Assembly (NCBI GenBank): GCA_002748735.1
Contig: PDTC01000012.1
Coordinates: 1-64,000 of the forward strand
Direction: 5' to 3'
DNA length: 64,000 bases
Source of the DNA: Desulfobulbus propionicus
GTDB lineage: Bacteria > Desulfobacterota > Desulfobulbia > Desulfobulbales > Desulfobulbaceae
Under the pieces are notes generated by a model. The model did not search any database. It was not told where the DNA came from and saw nothing but the letters and a program-made list of their open reading frames with translations. Both the position numbers and the translations under genes were made by a program. This document shows, in pieces, positions 16,098-25,006 of this stretch (position 1 is the stretch's first letter; the number at the start of each line of letters is the position of its first letter).

Positions 16098-17378
16098 ATG
16101 GAGGTAAAGATTCTCAGCGCCAGGTTCGACCAGGAAGAGAACCATCGGCTTGAGGTGGCCAAGGAGCATGGCGCCTACTCCACCCTCGACAAGCTCTTTT
16201 CCATGGAGCCTGCCCAGGTCATTGACGAGGTCAAGAATTCGGGTCTCCGCGGCCGTGGCGGCGCTGGATTTCCCTCGGGGCTCAAGTGGTCGTTTCTCCC
16301 CAAGGATCTCGACAAACCCGTTTATCTTGCCGTCAACTCCGACGAATCAGAGCCGGCAACCTTCAAGGACCGCTATATCCTCGTTCGCGACCCCCACATG
16401 CTCATCGAAGGCATCATCATCTGCTGCTGGGCCATCGGCTCTCACCATGCCTATATCTACATTCGCGGCGAGTACACCACCCAGGTCAAGGTGCTACAGG
16501 GGGCCATTGATGAGGCCTACGAAGCCGGTTACCTTGGGGAGCAGGTCGCGGGGCACGACTTCAGCCTGGATATCACCGTACATCGCGGCGCTGGTGCCTA
16601 TATCTGCGGTGAGGAGACCGCACTCCTGGAATCCATCGAAGGCAAGAAGGGTCAGCCCCGCAGTAAGCCTCCCTTCCCCGCAGTGATGGGGCTCTACGAT
16701 TGTCCCACCATCATCAACAATGTCCAGACCATCGCCAGTCTGCCCTATATCATCAACAACGGTGCAGATGCCTACAAGGCGTATGGCACAGAAAAAAGCG
16801 CCGGGACGCACCTGTTCGGCATCTCCGGTCACGTAACCCGGCCGGGTCTCTACGAACTGCCCTTTGGCCTGCCGATCCTCGAGGTCCTGAACAAGCTCGC
16901 CGGCGGCGTTGCCGGGGGGAAAAAGCTCAAGGCGGTTATCCCTGGAGGAAGTTCAACTCCGGTGCTCACCGCTGAAGAATGCACCACAGTGACACTGGAC
17001 TATGAGTCCATGGCCGAACATGGCACCATGCTCGGTTCCGGGGGCATTGTCGTGCTTGATGAAACCGTGGATATAGTGCGGCTGGTCGAGAACCTCATTG
17101 AGTTCTACCACCACGAATCCTGCGGCCAGTGCACACCATGCCGCGAAGGGCTCGGCTGGATGCTCAAAATTGTCAAGTCCTTGATCGATGGCGAGGGCAG
17201 CATTGAGGATGTCGATCTGCTCCGCGAGCTCTGTGACAACATTGAGCTGAAGACAGTGTGTGTGCTCTCTGCAGCCTGCACTATGCCGGTTCGCAGCTAT
17301 CTCGATAAATTCCGGCACGAATTTGAAGCCTATGTCCGGCCGGAAAGATCTCTGCAACAATCCGAGGCTCAGGGGTAG
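16098..17378 (+). CDS. nuoF: NADH-quinone oxidoreductase subunit F
   Basis: A ~426-residue flavoprotein that takes hydride from NADH. Visible motifs are the NADH-binding GRGGAGFPSGLKWSF, the FMN-binding NSDESEPATFKDR and GAGAYICGEETALLESIEG, and the N3 cluster ligands ESCGQCTPCREG plus a later Cys. AGGAG at 16087-16091 is best spaced to the ATG at 16098; an ATG at 16092 is too close. Presence of this full NADH module means the complex is a true NADH dehydrogenase and not an F420- or ferredoxin-only variant. Confidence 0.95.
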   Translation: MEVKILSARFDQEENHRLEVAKEHGAYSTLDKLFSMEPAQVIDEVKNSGLRGRGGAGFPSGLKWSFLPKDLDKPVYLAVNSDESEPATFKDRYILVRDPHMLIEGIIICCWAIGSHHAYIYIRGEYTTQVKVLQGAIDEAYEAGYLGEQVAGHDFSLDITVHRGAGAYICGEETALLESIEGKKGQPRSKPPFPAVMGLYDCPTIINNVQTIASLPYIINNGADAYKAYGTEKSAGTHLFGISGHVTRPGLYELPFGLPILEVLNKLAGGVAGGKKLKAVIPGGSSTPVLTAEECTTVTLDYESMAEHGTMLGSGGIVVLDETVDIVRLVENLIEFYHHESCGQCTPCREGLGWMLKIVKSLIDGEGSIEDVDLLRELCDNIELKTVCVLSAACTMPVRSYLDKFRHEFEAYVRPERSLQQSEAQG

Positions 17379-17381
17379 GCC

Positions 17382-18938
17382 ATGGCGGCAACCATTAAAC
17401 TCTTCGTCAACGGTAAGGAAGTCGAGGTTGAAGCAGGAAAGAACCTCATCGATGCCATCGGTGCTGTGGGAATCGAGATCCCCCATCTCTGTTACCATCC
17501 GGCCTTGGGCGCCGACGGCAACTGTCGCCTCTGCCTGGTGGGAATCGAAGACGGACGCCCCCCCCTGGTTCCGGCCTGCAAGACTCCGGCCGCCGAGGGT
17601 ATGAAGGTGCTGCTCGACGCCGAGCATATCAAGAAGATTCAACGTGATATCATGGAGCTAGAACTCATTAACCATCCCATAGACTGTCCAGTCTGTGACC
17701 AGGCAGGTGAGTGCAAGCTCCAGGATTTCTACATGGACTACAATGCCACCGACAGTCGATTCCGGGTGGAAAAGGTCGCCAAAGACAAAAAAATGGACTT
17801 CGGTTGCGGGGTGGTTCACGATCAGGAACGCTGCGTCCTCTGCGCCCGCTGTGTCCGGTTTACCAGGAACATCACGAAAACCGGGGAGCTGGGTATTGTC
17901 AACCGGACCGACCAGGCCCGCGTCGAGATCTTTCCCGGGCAGCCCCTGAACAACAGGTATGCCCTCAACGTCGTCGACCTCTGCCCGGTGGGAGCCATGA
18001 CCAGCAAGGACTTCCGCTTTAAGCAGCGGGTCTGGTTCCTGAAAAAAAATGCCGGGGTCTGTCACGGTTGCAGCAAGGGCTGTGCTATTTATATCGATCA
18101 TAATCGCGAAAAGTACGGAGACGACAAAATTTACCGCTACCGTCCCCGTGCCAATGAACTGGTCAATGGCTGGTTCATCTGCGATGCAGGCCGCATGACC
18201 TACAGGCTGGAAAACGAAGCCCGTCTGACCCAGCCGTTTGCGGCAGGGAAAGAGGTCTCTCTGGAAGAAGGGCTGCAGATCGCCAAAGAGCACCTCAGCA
18301 AGGCCCACGACCTGCTCTTCTGGGTCTCGCCCAACTGCTGTCTGGAACAGGTCGCAGCAATCCAGGCCTTTGCCACTGATCGTGATGCGGCAATATCTGG
18401 CTACAGCGACGGTTGTATCCGCCAGGGCGATGGTGATGACTTCCTGATCCGTGACGATAAATCTGCCAACCGTGCCGGCCTGGAGATCCTGGGGGTGCCC
18501 ACGGACAGGGAGGGCCTGAAAGCGATGCTTAGGGCAAGCGATCTGGTGGTGCTCGCGGGTGGAGCCCCGCAGCTCACCGAAGATGATGACGAACTGCTTG
18601 AGGAACTCGGGAAAAAGACCATACTGCTGTTCACCGGTCGTGAGACAGAGCTGGCTGAGAGTGCTGCCGTTGCCTTGCCGGTGACGACCTACAGCGAGTA
18701 CAGCGGCACCGTGATCAACTGCGACGGGATACTCCAGCATTTTCGGACAGCGGTCGTCAAAAACACCCCAGCGCCACACCTCATTGACCTGCTCCACCGG
18801 CTGGGTGGACCAGTGGCGGATACGGCCGCCGCCTGGAGTCTGCTGGGAGAGACACTTCCCGCCCTCGAGGATCTACGTCCCGACCAGGTGCCGCAGACAG
18901 GCCTGAAACTCAATGACTGCGAGGTCAGCCATGCTTGA
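17382..18938 (+). CDS. nuoG: NADH-quinone oxidoreductase subunit G, short form
   Basis: A 518-residue NuoG, against roughly 900 in E. coli. The N-terminal ~250 residues carry the iron-sulfur set: a ferredoxin-like 2Fe-2S domain (IPHLCYHPALGADGNCRLC), a CPVCDQAGEC region, RCVLCARCVRF and a CHGCSKGC plus later Cys consistent with the extra cluster N7. The rest is a shortened molybdopterin-oxidoreductase-like domain without cofactor motifs. The chain ends by overlapping nuoH. Short NuoG forms are common outside enterobacteria, so this is probably natural and not a truncation. Confidence 0.93.
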   Translation: MAATIKLFVNGKEVEVEAGKNLIDAIGAVGIEIPHLCYHPALGADGNCRLCLVGIEDGRPPLVPACKTPAAEGMKVLLDAEHIKKIQRDIMELELINHPIDCPVCDQAGECKLQDFYMDYNATDSRFRVEKVAKDKKMDFGCGVVHDQERCVLCARCVRFTRNITKTGELGIVNRTDQARVEIFPGQPLNNRYALNVVDLCPVGAMTSKDFRFKQRVWFLKKNAGVCHGCSKGCAIYIDHNREKYGDDKIYRYRPRANELVNGWFICDAGRMTYRLENEARLTQPFAAGKEVSLEEGLQIAKEHLSKAHDLLFWVSPNCCLEQVAAIQAFATDRDAAISGYSDGCIRQGDGDDFLIRDDKSANRAGLEILGVPTDREGLKAMLRASDLVVLAGGAPQLTEDDDELLEELGKKTILLFTGRETELAESAAVALPVTTYSEYSGTVINCDGILQHFRTAVVKNTPAPHLIDLLHRLGGPVADTAAAWSLLGETLPALEDLRPDQVPQTGLKLNDCEVSHA

Positions 18939-20211
18939 CTTCATCATGGTTCTTCTTCGGGTGGCCTTCGGGGCCTTTGTGCCGTTGTCCTGTGTTGCCA
19001 TCCTGGTCTGGATGGAACGCCGGGGTGCCGGTTTCATTCAGGACCGCTCCGGTCCCAATCGTGCCGGTATTTTTGGCTTTCGTGCCGCAGGCCTGGTACA
19101 GAACCTGGCCGACGGTATCAAGCTGGCGTTCAAGGAGGACATCATTCCAGGCCACGTTCGTTTCCGGCTCTATTTTGTCCTCGCTCCCATGATCGTCTTC
19201 TTCACGGCAGTGGCGAGCTTTGCCGTGGTACCCTTTGCCGATGTGCTGGTTCTCGGCGGCAAAGAGTATGTCATGCAGGTGCTGCCCCTGGAAATCGGCA
19301 TCCTCTGGTTTCTTGCCTGTGCAGGCTTTGCGGTCTACGGCATCATTCTGGCAGGCTGGTCGTCCCACAACAAGTACGGTATCCTTGGCAGCCTGCGGGC
19401 CGCAGCCCAGGTTATCAGCTACGAGATCCCCATGGGCCTGGCTTTGGTGAGCCTGCTCGTGGTCTACGGCTCGGTCAACCTCACCGAGATCACCCGTTTT
19501 CAGGGGCAGCTGCTGTTTGGCTGCATTCCCATGTGGGGTGTGGTCTTGCAACCCCTTGGCTTTATCATCTTCCTTGTCTCTGCCTTTGCAGAGACCAACC
19601 GTACGCCGTTTGACCTTGCCGAAGGAGAGTCCGAGATTGTTGCCGGTTTCCATGTGGCATACAGCGCCATGAAATTTGCCCTGTTCTTCATGGGAGAATA
19701 TGTGGCCATGTTTGTCTCCAGCGCCATCATTGTCACCCTGTTCTTCGGCGGCTACCAGATCCCCTGGCTCTCTACCGAAACACTCGTGGCCATTGCCAAG
19801 CCGATAGCCTTTCTCCTTATCCTGGTCATCCCTGCAGTGACATGGTTCTTTATCAAATGGATGCGCCGGGCCAACAGGAGCCAGTATCCCCGGGAAAATG
19901 ACCCCCGAATACGCGAGGCAAACGTCTATGCACGACTGATCTGGGGCCTAGTTGGGTTCATTGTCCTGCTGCTGGCCGGATATCTGCTGTTCGCCTCCAG
20001 TGATTCGGCTGATCGCATCCTGGTGGCACTGTTGCAGTCATTGACCTTTCTGCTGAAAACACTCTTCATGTGTTTCGTGTATGTCTGGGTGCGCTGGACC
20101 CTGCCGCGATTCCGCTATGATCAACTGCAGATACTCGGATGGAAAACCTTGTTACCGCTCAGCCTCATCAACATCTTCGTGACCAGCGCGGTCGTCGTCG
20201 CCATCGGCTAG
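18931..20211 (+). CDS. nuoH: NADH-quinone oxidoreductase subunit H
   Basis: A ~426-residue membrane subunit that forms the quinone entry site. Conserved segments are MERRGAGFIQDRSGPNRAG, the acidic loop ETNRTPFDLAEGESEIVAGFHVAYS and the C-terminal FVYVWVRWTLPRFRYDQL. It is about 80-100 residues longer than the usual ~330. The extra segment lies before the last helices (DPRIREANVYARLIWGLVGFIVL and onward) and adds a charged loop and at least one helix. The ATG at 18931 overlaps the nuoG end by 8 bases. Confidence 0.95.
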   Translation: MLDFIMVLLRVAFGAFVPLSCVAILVWMERRGAGFIQDRSGPNRAGIFGFRAAGLVQNLADGIKLAFKEDIIPGHVRFRLYFVLAPMIVFFTAVASFAVVPFADVLVLGGKEYVMQVLPLEIGILWFLACAGFAVYGIILAGWSSHNKYGILGSLRAAAQVISYEIPMGLALVSLLVVYGSVNLTEITRFQGQLLFGCIPMWGVVLQPLGFIIFLVSAFAETNRTPFDLAEGESEIVAGFHVAYSAMKFALFFMGEYVAMFVSSAIIVTLFFGGYQIPWLSTETLVAIAKPIAFLLILVIPAVTWFFIKWMRRANRSQYPRENDPRIREANVYARLIWGLVGFIVLLLAGYLLFASSDSADRILVALLQSLTFLLKTLFMCFVYVWVRWTLPRFRYDQLQILGWKTLLPLSLINIFVTSAVVVAIG

Positions 20212-20220
20212 AGGAAGATT

Positions 20221-20745
20221 ATGCCCATAAAGACCACCACCATAAAGCGACACGGAGCCGAGCCGGCCGAACGCATTTATCTCCTTGAAATCCTCAGGGG
20301 GATGGGGGTGACCCTTCGTCACCTCCTGACCAACCTGCGGGACAACTCCCGGCTGCTGGTCCGGCACTATCCCGAGCAGCAACCCGAGATCACCTCCCGC
20401 TGGCGGGGCCGGCACCGGTTAACCACCCATGATAACGGCACCATCAAATGCGTGGCCTGCTTCATGTGCCAGACCAACTGCCCGGCCAACTGCATCATTA
20501 TTGAGGCAGGCGAGCGTCAGGATGGCCTGTCCGAAAAGATGCCGGTGCGTTTTGACATTGACTTGTCCGAGTGCATCTACTGCGGCTACTGTGTCGAAGC
20601 CTGCCCCATGGATGCCATCCGCATGGATACCGGTATCTTCTCGGTAGTAGAAGATGACCGCAAAAAAATGGTACTGGGCATTGACCAGCTGCTCAGCCCC
20701 CATGGGGCCTTCAGCGAAGAAGATTACAAAAAGGGAGGCGCCTGA
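20221..20745 (+). CDS. nuoI: NADH-quinone oxidoreductase subunit I
   Basis: A 174-residue ferredoxin-like subunit with two 4Fe-4S motifs, CVACFMCQTNCPANC and CIYCGYCVEACPMDA, binding clusters N6a and N6b on the electron path to N2. GAGGAAG lies four bases before the ATG. The following gene starts 4 bases after its stop. Confidence 0.96.
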   Translation: MPIKTTTIKRHGAEPAERIYLLEILRGMGVTLRHLLTNLRDNSRLLVRHYPEQQPEITSRWRGRHRLTTHDNGTIKCVACFMCQTNCPANCIIIEAGERQDGLSEKMPVRFDIDLSECIYCGYCVEACPMDAIRMDTGIFSVVEDDRKKMVLGIDQLLSPHGAFSEEDYKKGGA

Positions 20746-20749
20746 GACC

Positions 20750-21259
20750 ATGACTTCCCTATGGCTCTTTTACGGACTCGCGCTGCTGTCGGTACTCGGT
20801 GCCGTCGGCCTGGTGCTGTTCAAGCATCCAATGAACGGCGCCATGAGCTTTGTGGTGACACTCATTGCTCTGGCCGGGCTCTACGCCCTGCTTTCAGCCA
20901 GACTGATCTTCGCTATCCAGCTCATCGTCTATGCCGGTGCCATCATGTCTTTGATCCTCTTCATCATCATGTTCCTCAATATTCAAGAAGAGGATCTCCC
21001 GGTTGAAAACGGTCGCCTCCTCCTCTTTGTTGGCGGCGGTCTTTTGCTGGTTCCGATCATCAACCTACTGTTCACCGCAGTGCGTGGCCTGCCGGCAACC
21101 TCTGCCACTATCCTCGGCAACGGCTTCGGCTCAGTACATGACCTGGGTGTGGTCCTGTTCAGAGACTGGCTACTGCCTTTTGAGATCGTCTCCATCCTGC
21201 TGCTGGTGGCACTGGTGGGATCGGTAGTGCTGGCGCAACAGAGGAGGAGGACATCATGA
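20750..21259 (+). CDS. nuoJ: NADH-quinone oxidoreductase subunit J
   Basis: A ~169-residue antiporter-arm membrane protein with five hydrophobic helices. The helix-3 signature [21 protein letters not shown], where a pi-bulge couples quinone chemistry to proton pumping, is clear. The start at 20750 is just after the nuoI stop with GGGAGG upstream. An extended in-frame opening into nuoI is a reading-frame shadow. Its last codons overlap nuoK by 4 bases. Confidence 0.93.
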   Translation: MTSLWLFYGLALLSVLGAVGLVLFKHPMNGAMSFVVTLIALAGLYALLSARLIFAIQLIVYAGAIMSLILFIIMFLNIQEEDLPVENGRLLLFVGGGLLLVPIINLLFTAVRGLPATSATILGNGFGSVHDLGVVLFRDWLLPFEIVSILLLVALVGSVVLAQQRRRTS

Positions 21260-21552
21260 TTCAACAGTACTTTATGCTTAGTGCCATCCTCTTCCTCCTC
21301 GGCGTTCTCGGGGTGATTTCCCGGCGCAACGTGTTCACGGTATTCATGTCCGTCGAGCTGATGCTCAACGCCGGTAACCTGGCCTTTGTCGCTGCTTCAC
21401 GACTGCACGAAAATATGGATGGTCATGTCCTGGCCCTGCTGGTGATGGCCGTTGCCGCCGCTGAGATGGCGCTGGCACTAGCAGTCGTCATCCTTCTGCA
21501 CAAGCACAAGAGTGCCCTGGACACCAACGTGTTCAGCCTGCTCAAAGGGTAA
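21256..21552 (+). CDS. nuoK: NADH-quinone oxidoreductase subunit K
   Basis: A 98-residue three-helix proton-channel subunit. Conserved glutamates lie in [14 protein letters not shown] and [13 protein letters not shown]. It begins as ATGA over the nuoJ stop after GAGGAGG, so it is coupled to nuoJ. Normal family length. Confidence 0.96.
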   Translation: MIQQYFMLSAILFLLGVLGVISRRNVFTVFMSVELMLNAGNLAFVAASRLHENMDGHVLALLVMAVAAAEMALALAVVILLHKHKSALDTNVFSLLKG

Positions 21553-21556
21553 GACC

Positions 21557-23467
21557 ATGGAACAGACAACCTCTCTCGGTCTCATTCCTCTGCTGCCCCT
21601 CACCGGTGCCGTGGTCATCGGTCTTTTGCATGTCTTCACCTGCACCCGTAGACCTCTGCCCGAAAGGTTCTATGGCATACTCGGCTCCATCGGGCCAGTG
21701 CTCAGCTTCATCTTTGCCCTGGTCATCTTTTTCAAGCTCAAAGGACTACCCCCAGACTCCCGTGTCCTGGTCTACAAGGCGTTCACCTGGTTCCAGGTGG
21801 GTGAGATGCATGTGAATATGGGTTTTCTCGCCGATCCCTTGAGTACCCTGATGCTGCTCTTCGTCACCTTTATCGGCTCTCTGATCCATATTTACTCGAT
21901 CGGCTACATGGCCGGTGACAAGACATTCGCCAAATTTTTCAGCTACCTGAATCTGTTCCTCGGCGCCATGCTGATCCTGGTGCTCGGCGATGGCCCGGTG
22001 GTGATGTTCGTCGGCTGGGAAGGTGTTGGCCTCTGTTCCTACCTGCTGATCAGCTATTTCAACGACGACCGCAGCAATGTCCTTGCCGGCAACAAGGCGT
22101 TCATTGTCAACCGCGTCGGCGATCTGGGCTTCATCCTTGGCATGGCCCTGCTCTTCTGGGGTATCGGCACCCACGGATTCGACTACCCAAGCCTTACCCA
22201 TAACGCCCATCACCTGGCACCGGGCATGACCCTGGCCGTCTGCCTACTGTTCTTTATTGGTGCCACCGGCAAATCGGCCCAGATACCGCTGTATGTCTGG
22301 CTACCTGACGCCATGGCTGGCCCGACCCCAGTGTCAGCACTTATTCATGCCGCCACCATGGTCACTGCCGGCGTCTACATGGTCGCCCGCTTCAGCTTTC
22401 TCTATGCCCATGCAGCCACCGCTGGGCTGGTTATTGCATGGACAGGCATCCTCACCGCCCTTCTCGCTGCCATCTTTGGCATGTTCCAAGACGACATCAA
22501 AAAGGTCCTGGCCTACTCCACTGTCAGTCAGCTCGGTTACATGTTTGCCGGCACCGGTGTTGCCGCGTACTCAGCCGGAATTTTTCATGTTTTCACCCAT
22601 GCCTTCTTTAAGGCCCTGCTCTTTCTCGGTGCCGGTGCGGTTATCCATGCCCTCCACCACGAACAGAACATCTGGAAAATGGGCGGTCTCAAGGACAAAC
22701 TGCCCCTCACCTACCGAACCATGATAGTCGGTGCCCTGGCCCTGGCTGGCTGCCCCTTTTTCTCGGGATTTTTCAGCAAAGACGAGATCCTCTACTCAGC
22801 CCTGGCAACCGGGCACTGGGGCGTCTGGCTTGTTGGCGTCGCCGTGGCCGGCCTGACCGCCTATTACACGTTCCGTATGATTTTTGTGGTCTTCCATGGT
22901 TCACCGCGTGACCAGCATATCTATGAACATGCCCACGAGGGCCCCAGAGTGATGACCTGGCCCCTAGTCATTCTTGCTTTTGGTGCTGCCTTCGCTGGCC
23001 TCCTCAACCTGCCCGGACTCTTTGGCGGCGAACAGATGATCAGCCATTGGTTGTCACCGAGCCTCACTGAACATCATCCCCATGGTTCCCTGTGGGGAGA
23101 AATATTTGCCGTGCTTGCCTCGGTCGCCGCCTTTGCGATGGGTATAACCGTTGCCTACCGCAAGTTTGGCCACGGCGCTCAGCAACCTGTTTTTCAAGGA
23201 TTTTCGAGTTTTGCCTACCACAAGTTTTATGTGGACGAACTGTACCACACGCTCCTGGTCGCCCCCTATAAAGCGCTTGGTGCAATGATATCGCAGTTTG
23301 TGGAGCCCACTGTCACTGACAGGCCGTCCAAGACCGTTATCTGGATATATCCGCGTCTGGGAGCGGCCTTCAAAACACTCCAGACTGGCTATGTCCGTAT
23401 CTACGCCATCTCGATGGTGGCCGGACTTTCGGTACTGAGCTGGCTGGTCGGGCAATCGCTGCACTAG
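21557..23467 (+). CDS. nuoL: NADH-quinone oxidoreductase subunit L
   Basis: A ~636-residue Mrp-antiporter-like proton pump at the distal end of the membrane arm. Core motifs are VGWEGVGLCSYLLISYF, TGKSAQIPLYVWLPDAMAGPTPVSALIHAATMV (read in two parts), and VLAYSTVSQLGYMF, followed by the C-terminal lateral-helix region. The start at 21557 lies 4 bases after nuoK with AAAGGGTAAG upstream. An upstream in-frame extension into nuoK is a shadow. Confidence 0.95.
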   Translation: MEQTTSLGLIPLLPLTGAVVIGLLHVFTCTRRPLPERFYGILGSIGPVLSFIFALVIFFKLKGLPPDSRVLVYKAFTWFQVGEMHVNMGFLADPLSTLMLLFVTFIGSLIHIYSIGYMAGDKTFAKFFSYLNLFLGAMLILVLGDGPVVMFVGWEGVGLCSYLLISYFNDDRSNVLAGNKAFIVNRVGDLGFILGMALLFWGIGTHGFDYPSLTHNAHHLAPGMTLAVCLLFFIGATGKSAQIPLYVWLPDAMAGPTPVSALIHAATMVTAGVYMVARFSFLYAHAATAGLVIAWTGILTALLAAIFGMFQDDIKKVLAYSTVSQLGYMFAGTGVAAYSAGIFHVFTHAFFKALLFLGAGAVIHALHHEQNIWKMGGLKDKLPLTYRTMIVGALALAGCPFFSGFFSKDEILYSALATGHWGVWLVGVAVAGLTAYYTFRMIFVVFHGSPRDQHIYEHAHEGPRVMTWPLVILAFGAAFAGLLNLPGLFGGEQMISHWLSPSLTEHHPHGSLWGEIFAVLASVAAFAMGITVAYRKFGHGAQQPVFQGFSSFAYHKFYVDELYHTLLVAPYKALGAMISQFVEPTVTDRPSKTVIWIYPRLGAAFKTLQTGYVRIYAISMVAGLSVLSWLVGQSLH

Positions 23468-23481
23468 CAGAGAGGGAACAG

Positions 23482-24993
23482 ATGTCCGAACATATTCTCA
23501 CCATCATGGTTTTCCTGCCGATACTGGCAGGGCTGACGATTCTGATCACACAGGTCGGAGGTCAGATCGCCCGTACCGCCGGGTTGGTCGTCTCAACCGC
23601 TGTCTTCGTCCAGGGACTGGAAGTCTTCAAACGGTTCGAGGGTAGCGGAAACCTGGAGATGGTCCACCATATTCCATGGATCGAGTCACTGGGTATCAGT
23701 TATACCCTGGGTATTGACGGTATCAGCTTCCTGGTCCTGTTCGCCTGCACCCTACTCTTCCCCCTGGTGTTTCTCGTCCTCGCTACCCGAAGCAGAGGCT
23801 TTTACGGTAGCCTACTGATCACCCAGGGGGCCATGATCGGGGCTATCTGCAGTGCCGATCTCGTCCTGTTCTACCTGTTCTGGGAGCTTATGCTCCTACC
23901 GATTTTCTTCATTATCGGTTTGTATGGTGGTGAAAATCGAATTTTCACCACCCTTAAAATCACCCTGTACACCATTTCAGGCTCACTTTTGATGCTGGCG
24001 GCAATTGTCTATCTCGGTGTGATTCACCATGCCCAATTCGGATACTGGAGCTTTAACGCTGCTGACCTTTCAAGATTAAGCATGAACGGACCACTGGCAG
24101 TGCTGGCCTTTACCGGCTTCATGCTGGCCTTTGCCATCAAGATCCCTCTCTTTCCCCTGCACACCTGGCTGCCGGACGCCTATACCGAAGCACCTCCGGC
24201 CGCTACTTTTGTCCTCTCGGCGATCATGGCGAAAATCGGCGTCTACGCGGTCATCCGTTTCGTTGTCCCTGTCTTTGAAGGAGAACTCGCCCGTTACGCA
24301 CTGCTGCTGGCCGCCGCCGGTGTCATCAGCATGCTCTACTGCGGTATCGCCGCCATAGCACAGAAAGATTTCAAGCGCATGCTCGCCTTTTCTTCAGCCT
24401 CGCATATGGGCATCATCGCTCTGGGTGTTTTCTGCCTGAACCTGCAGGGGCTCACCGGCAGCCTCTACCAGATCGTTGCCCACGCCACCTCAACCGGTGT
24501 GCTTTTTTTGATGGCCGGCATGCTCGAAGAACGCTGCGGTACCCGTGAAATTGACAGCCTCGGCGGCATTGCCACCCGGGCACCTCTTTTTGCCCTGTTT
24601 TTTGCCATCGCCCTCCTGGCATCGGTGGGTCTGCCCGGCACCAGTGGCTTTATCGGTGAATTTCTCATCATTGTCGGTGCGGTGAAATTCAACCTTGGTA
24701 TCGGGGTACTGGCCGGCACCGGCGTCATCGTTGGGGTCTGTTATATGCTCTGGATGTTTCAACGGGTCTTTTTTCAAACAACAACAAGTAAAAGCGAAAA
24801 GGTTCGTGACCTCTCGCTAGTGGAGGCCCTGTCCTTTGCCCCGGTAATGCTCCTGATCCTCTTCATGGGCGTCTATCCGCAGCTGTTCCTGGAAAAAATT
24901 GAAGCCTCGGCCCAGCGCCACGTGCTCGCCGCCCCGGCTGTGCATCTTGCCCATACCCCGGGGAGCAACGAACTGCCCATCAACCAGCAATGA
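23482..24993 (+). CDS. nuoM: NADH-quinone oxidoreductase subunit M
   Basis: A 503-residue antiporter-like pump. It shows YTLGIDGISFLVLF near residue 75, the conserved Glu in LFYLFWELMLLPIFFIIG, and the channel helices AIKIPLFPLHTWLPDAYTEAP and KRMLAFSSASHMGII. GAGAGGGA precedes the ATG. It follows nuoL by 14 bp and precedes nuoN by 13 bp. Confidence 0.95.
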   Translation: MSEHILTIMVFLPILAGLTILITQVGGQIARTAGLVVSTAVFVQGLEVFKRFEGSGNLEMVHHIPWIESLGISYTLGIDGISFLVLFACTLLFPLVFLVLATRSRGFYGSLLITQGAMIGAICSADLVLFYLFWELMLLPIFFIIGLYGGENRIFTTLKITLYTISGSLLMLAAIVYLGVIHHAQFGYWSFNAADLSRLSMNGPLAVLAFTGFMLAFAIKIPLFPLHTWLPDAYTEAPPAATFVLSAIMAKIGVYAVIRFVVPVFEGELARYALLLAAAGVISMLYCGIAAIAQKDFKRMLAFSSASHMGIIALGVFCLNLQGLTGSLYQIVAHATSTGVLFLMAGMLEERCGTREIDSLGGIATRAPLFALFFAIALLASVGLPGTSGFIGEFLIIVGAVKFNLGIGVLAGTGVIVGVCYMLWMFQRVFFQTTTSKSEKVRDLSLVEALSFAPVMLLILFMGVYPQLFLEKIEASAQRHVLAAPAVHLAHTPGSNELPINQQ

Positions 24994-25006
24994 GCCGAAA
25001 TTGACC

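Noticed and set aside
17658-18797. Long minus-strand frame opposite nuoG
   Set aside because: NuoG is fully supported by cluster motifs; high GC makes long antisense frames common in this region.
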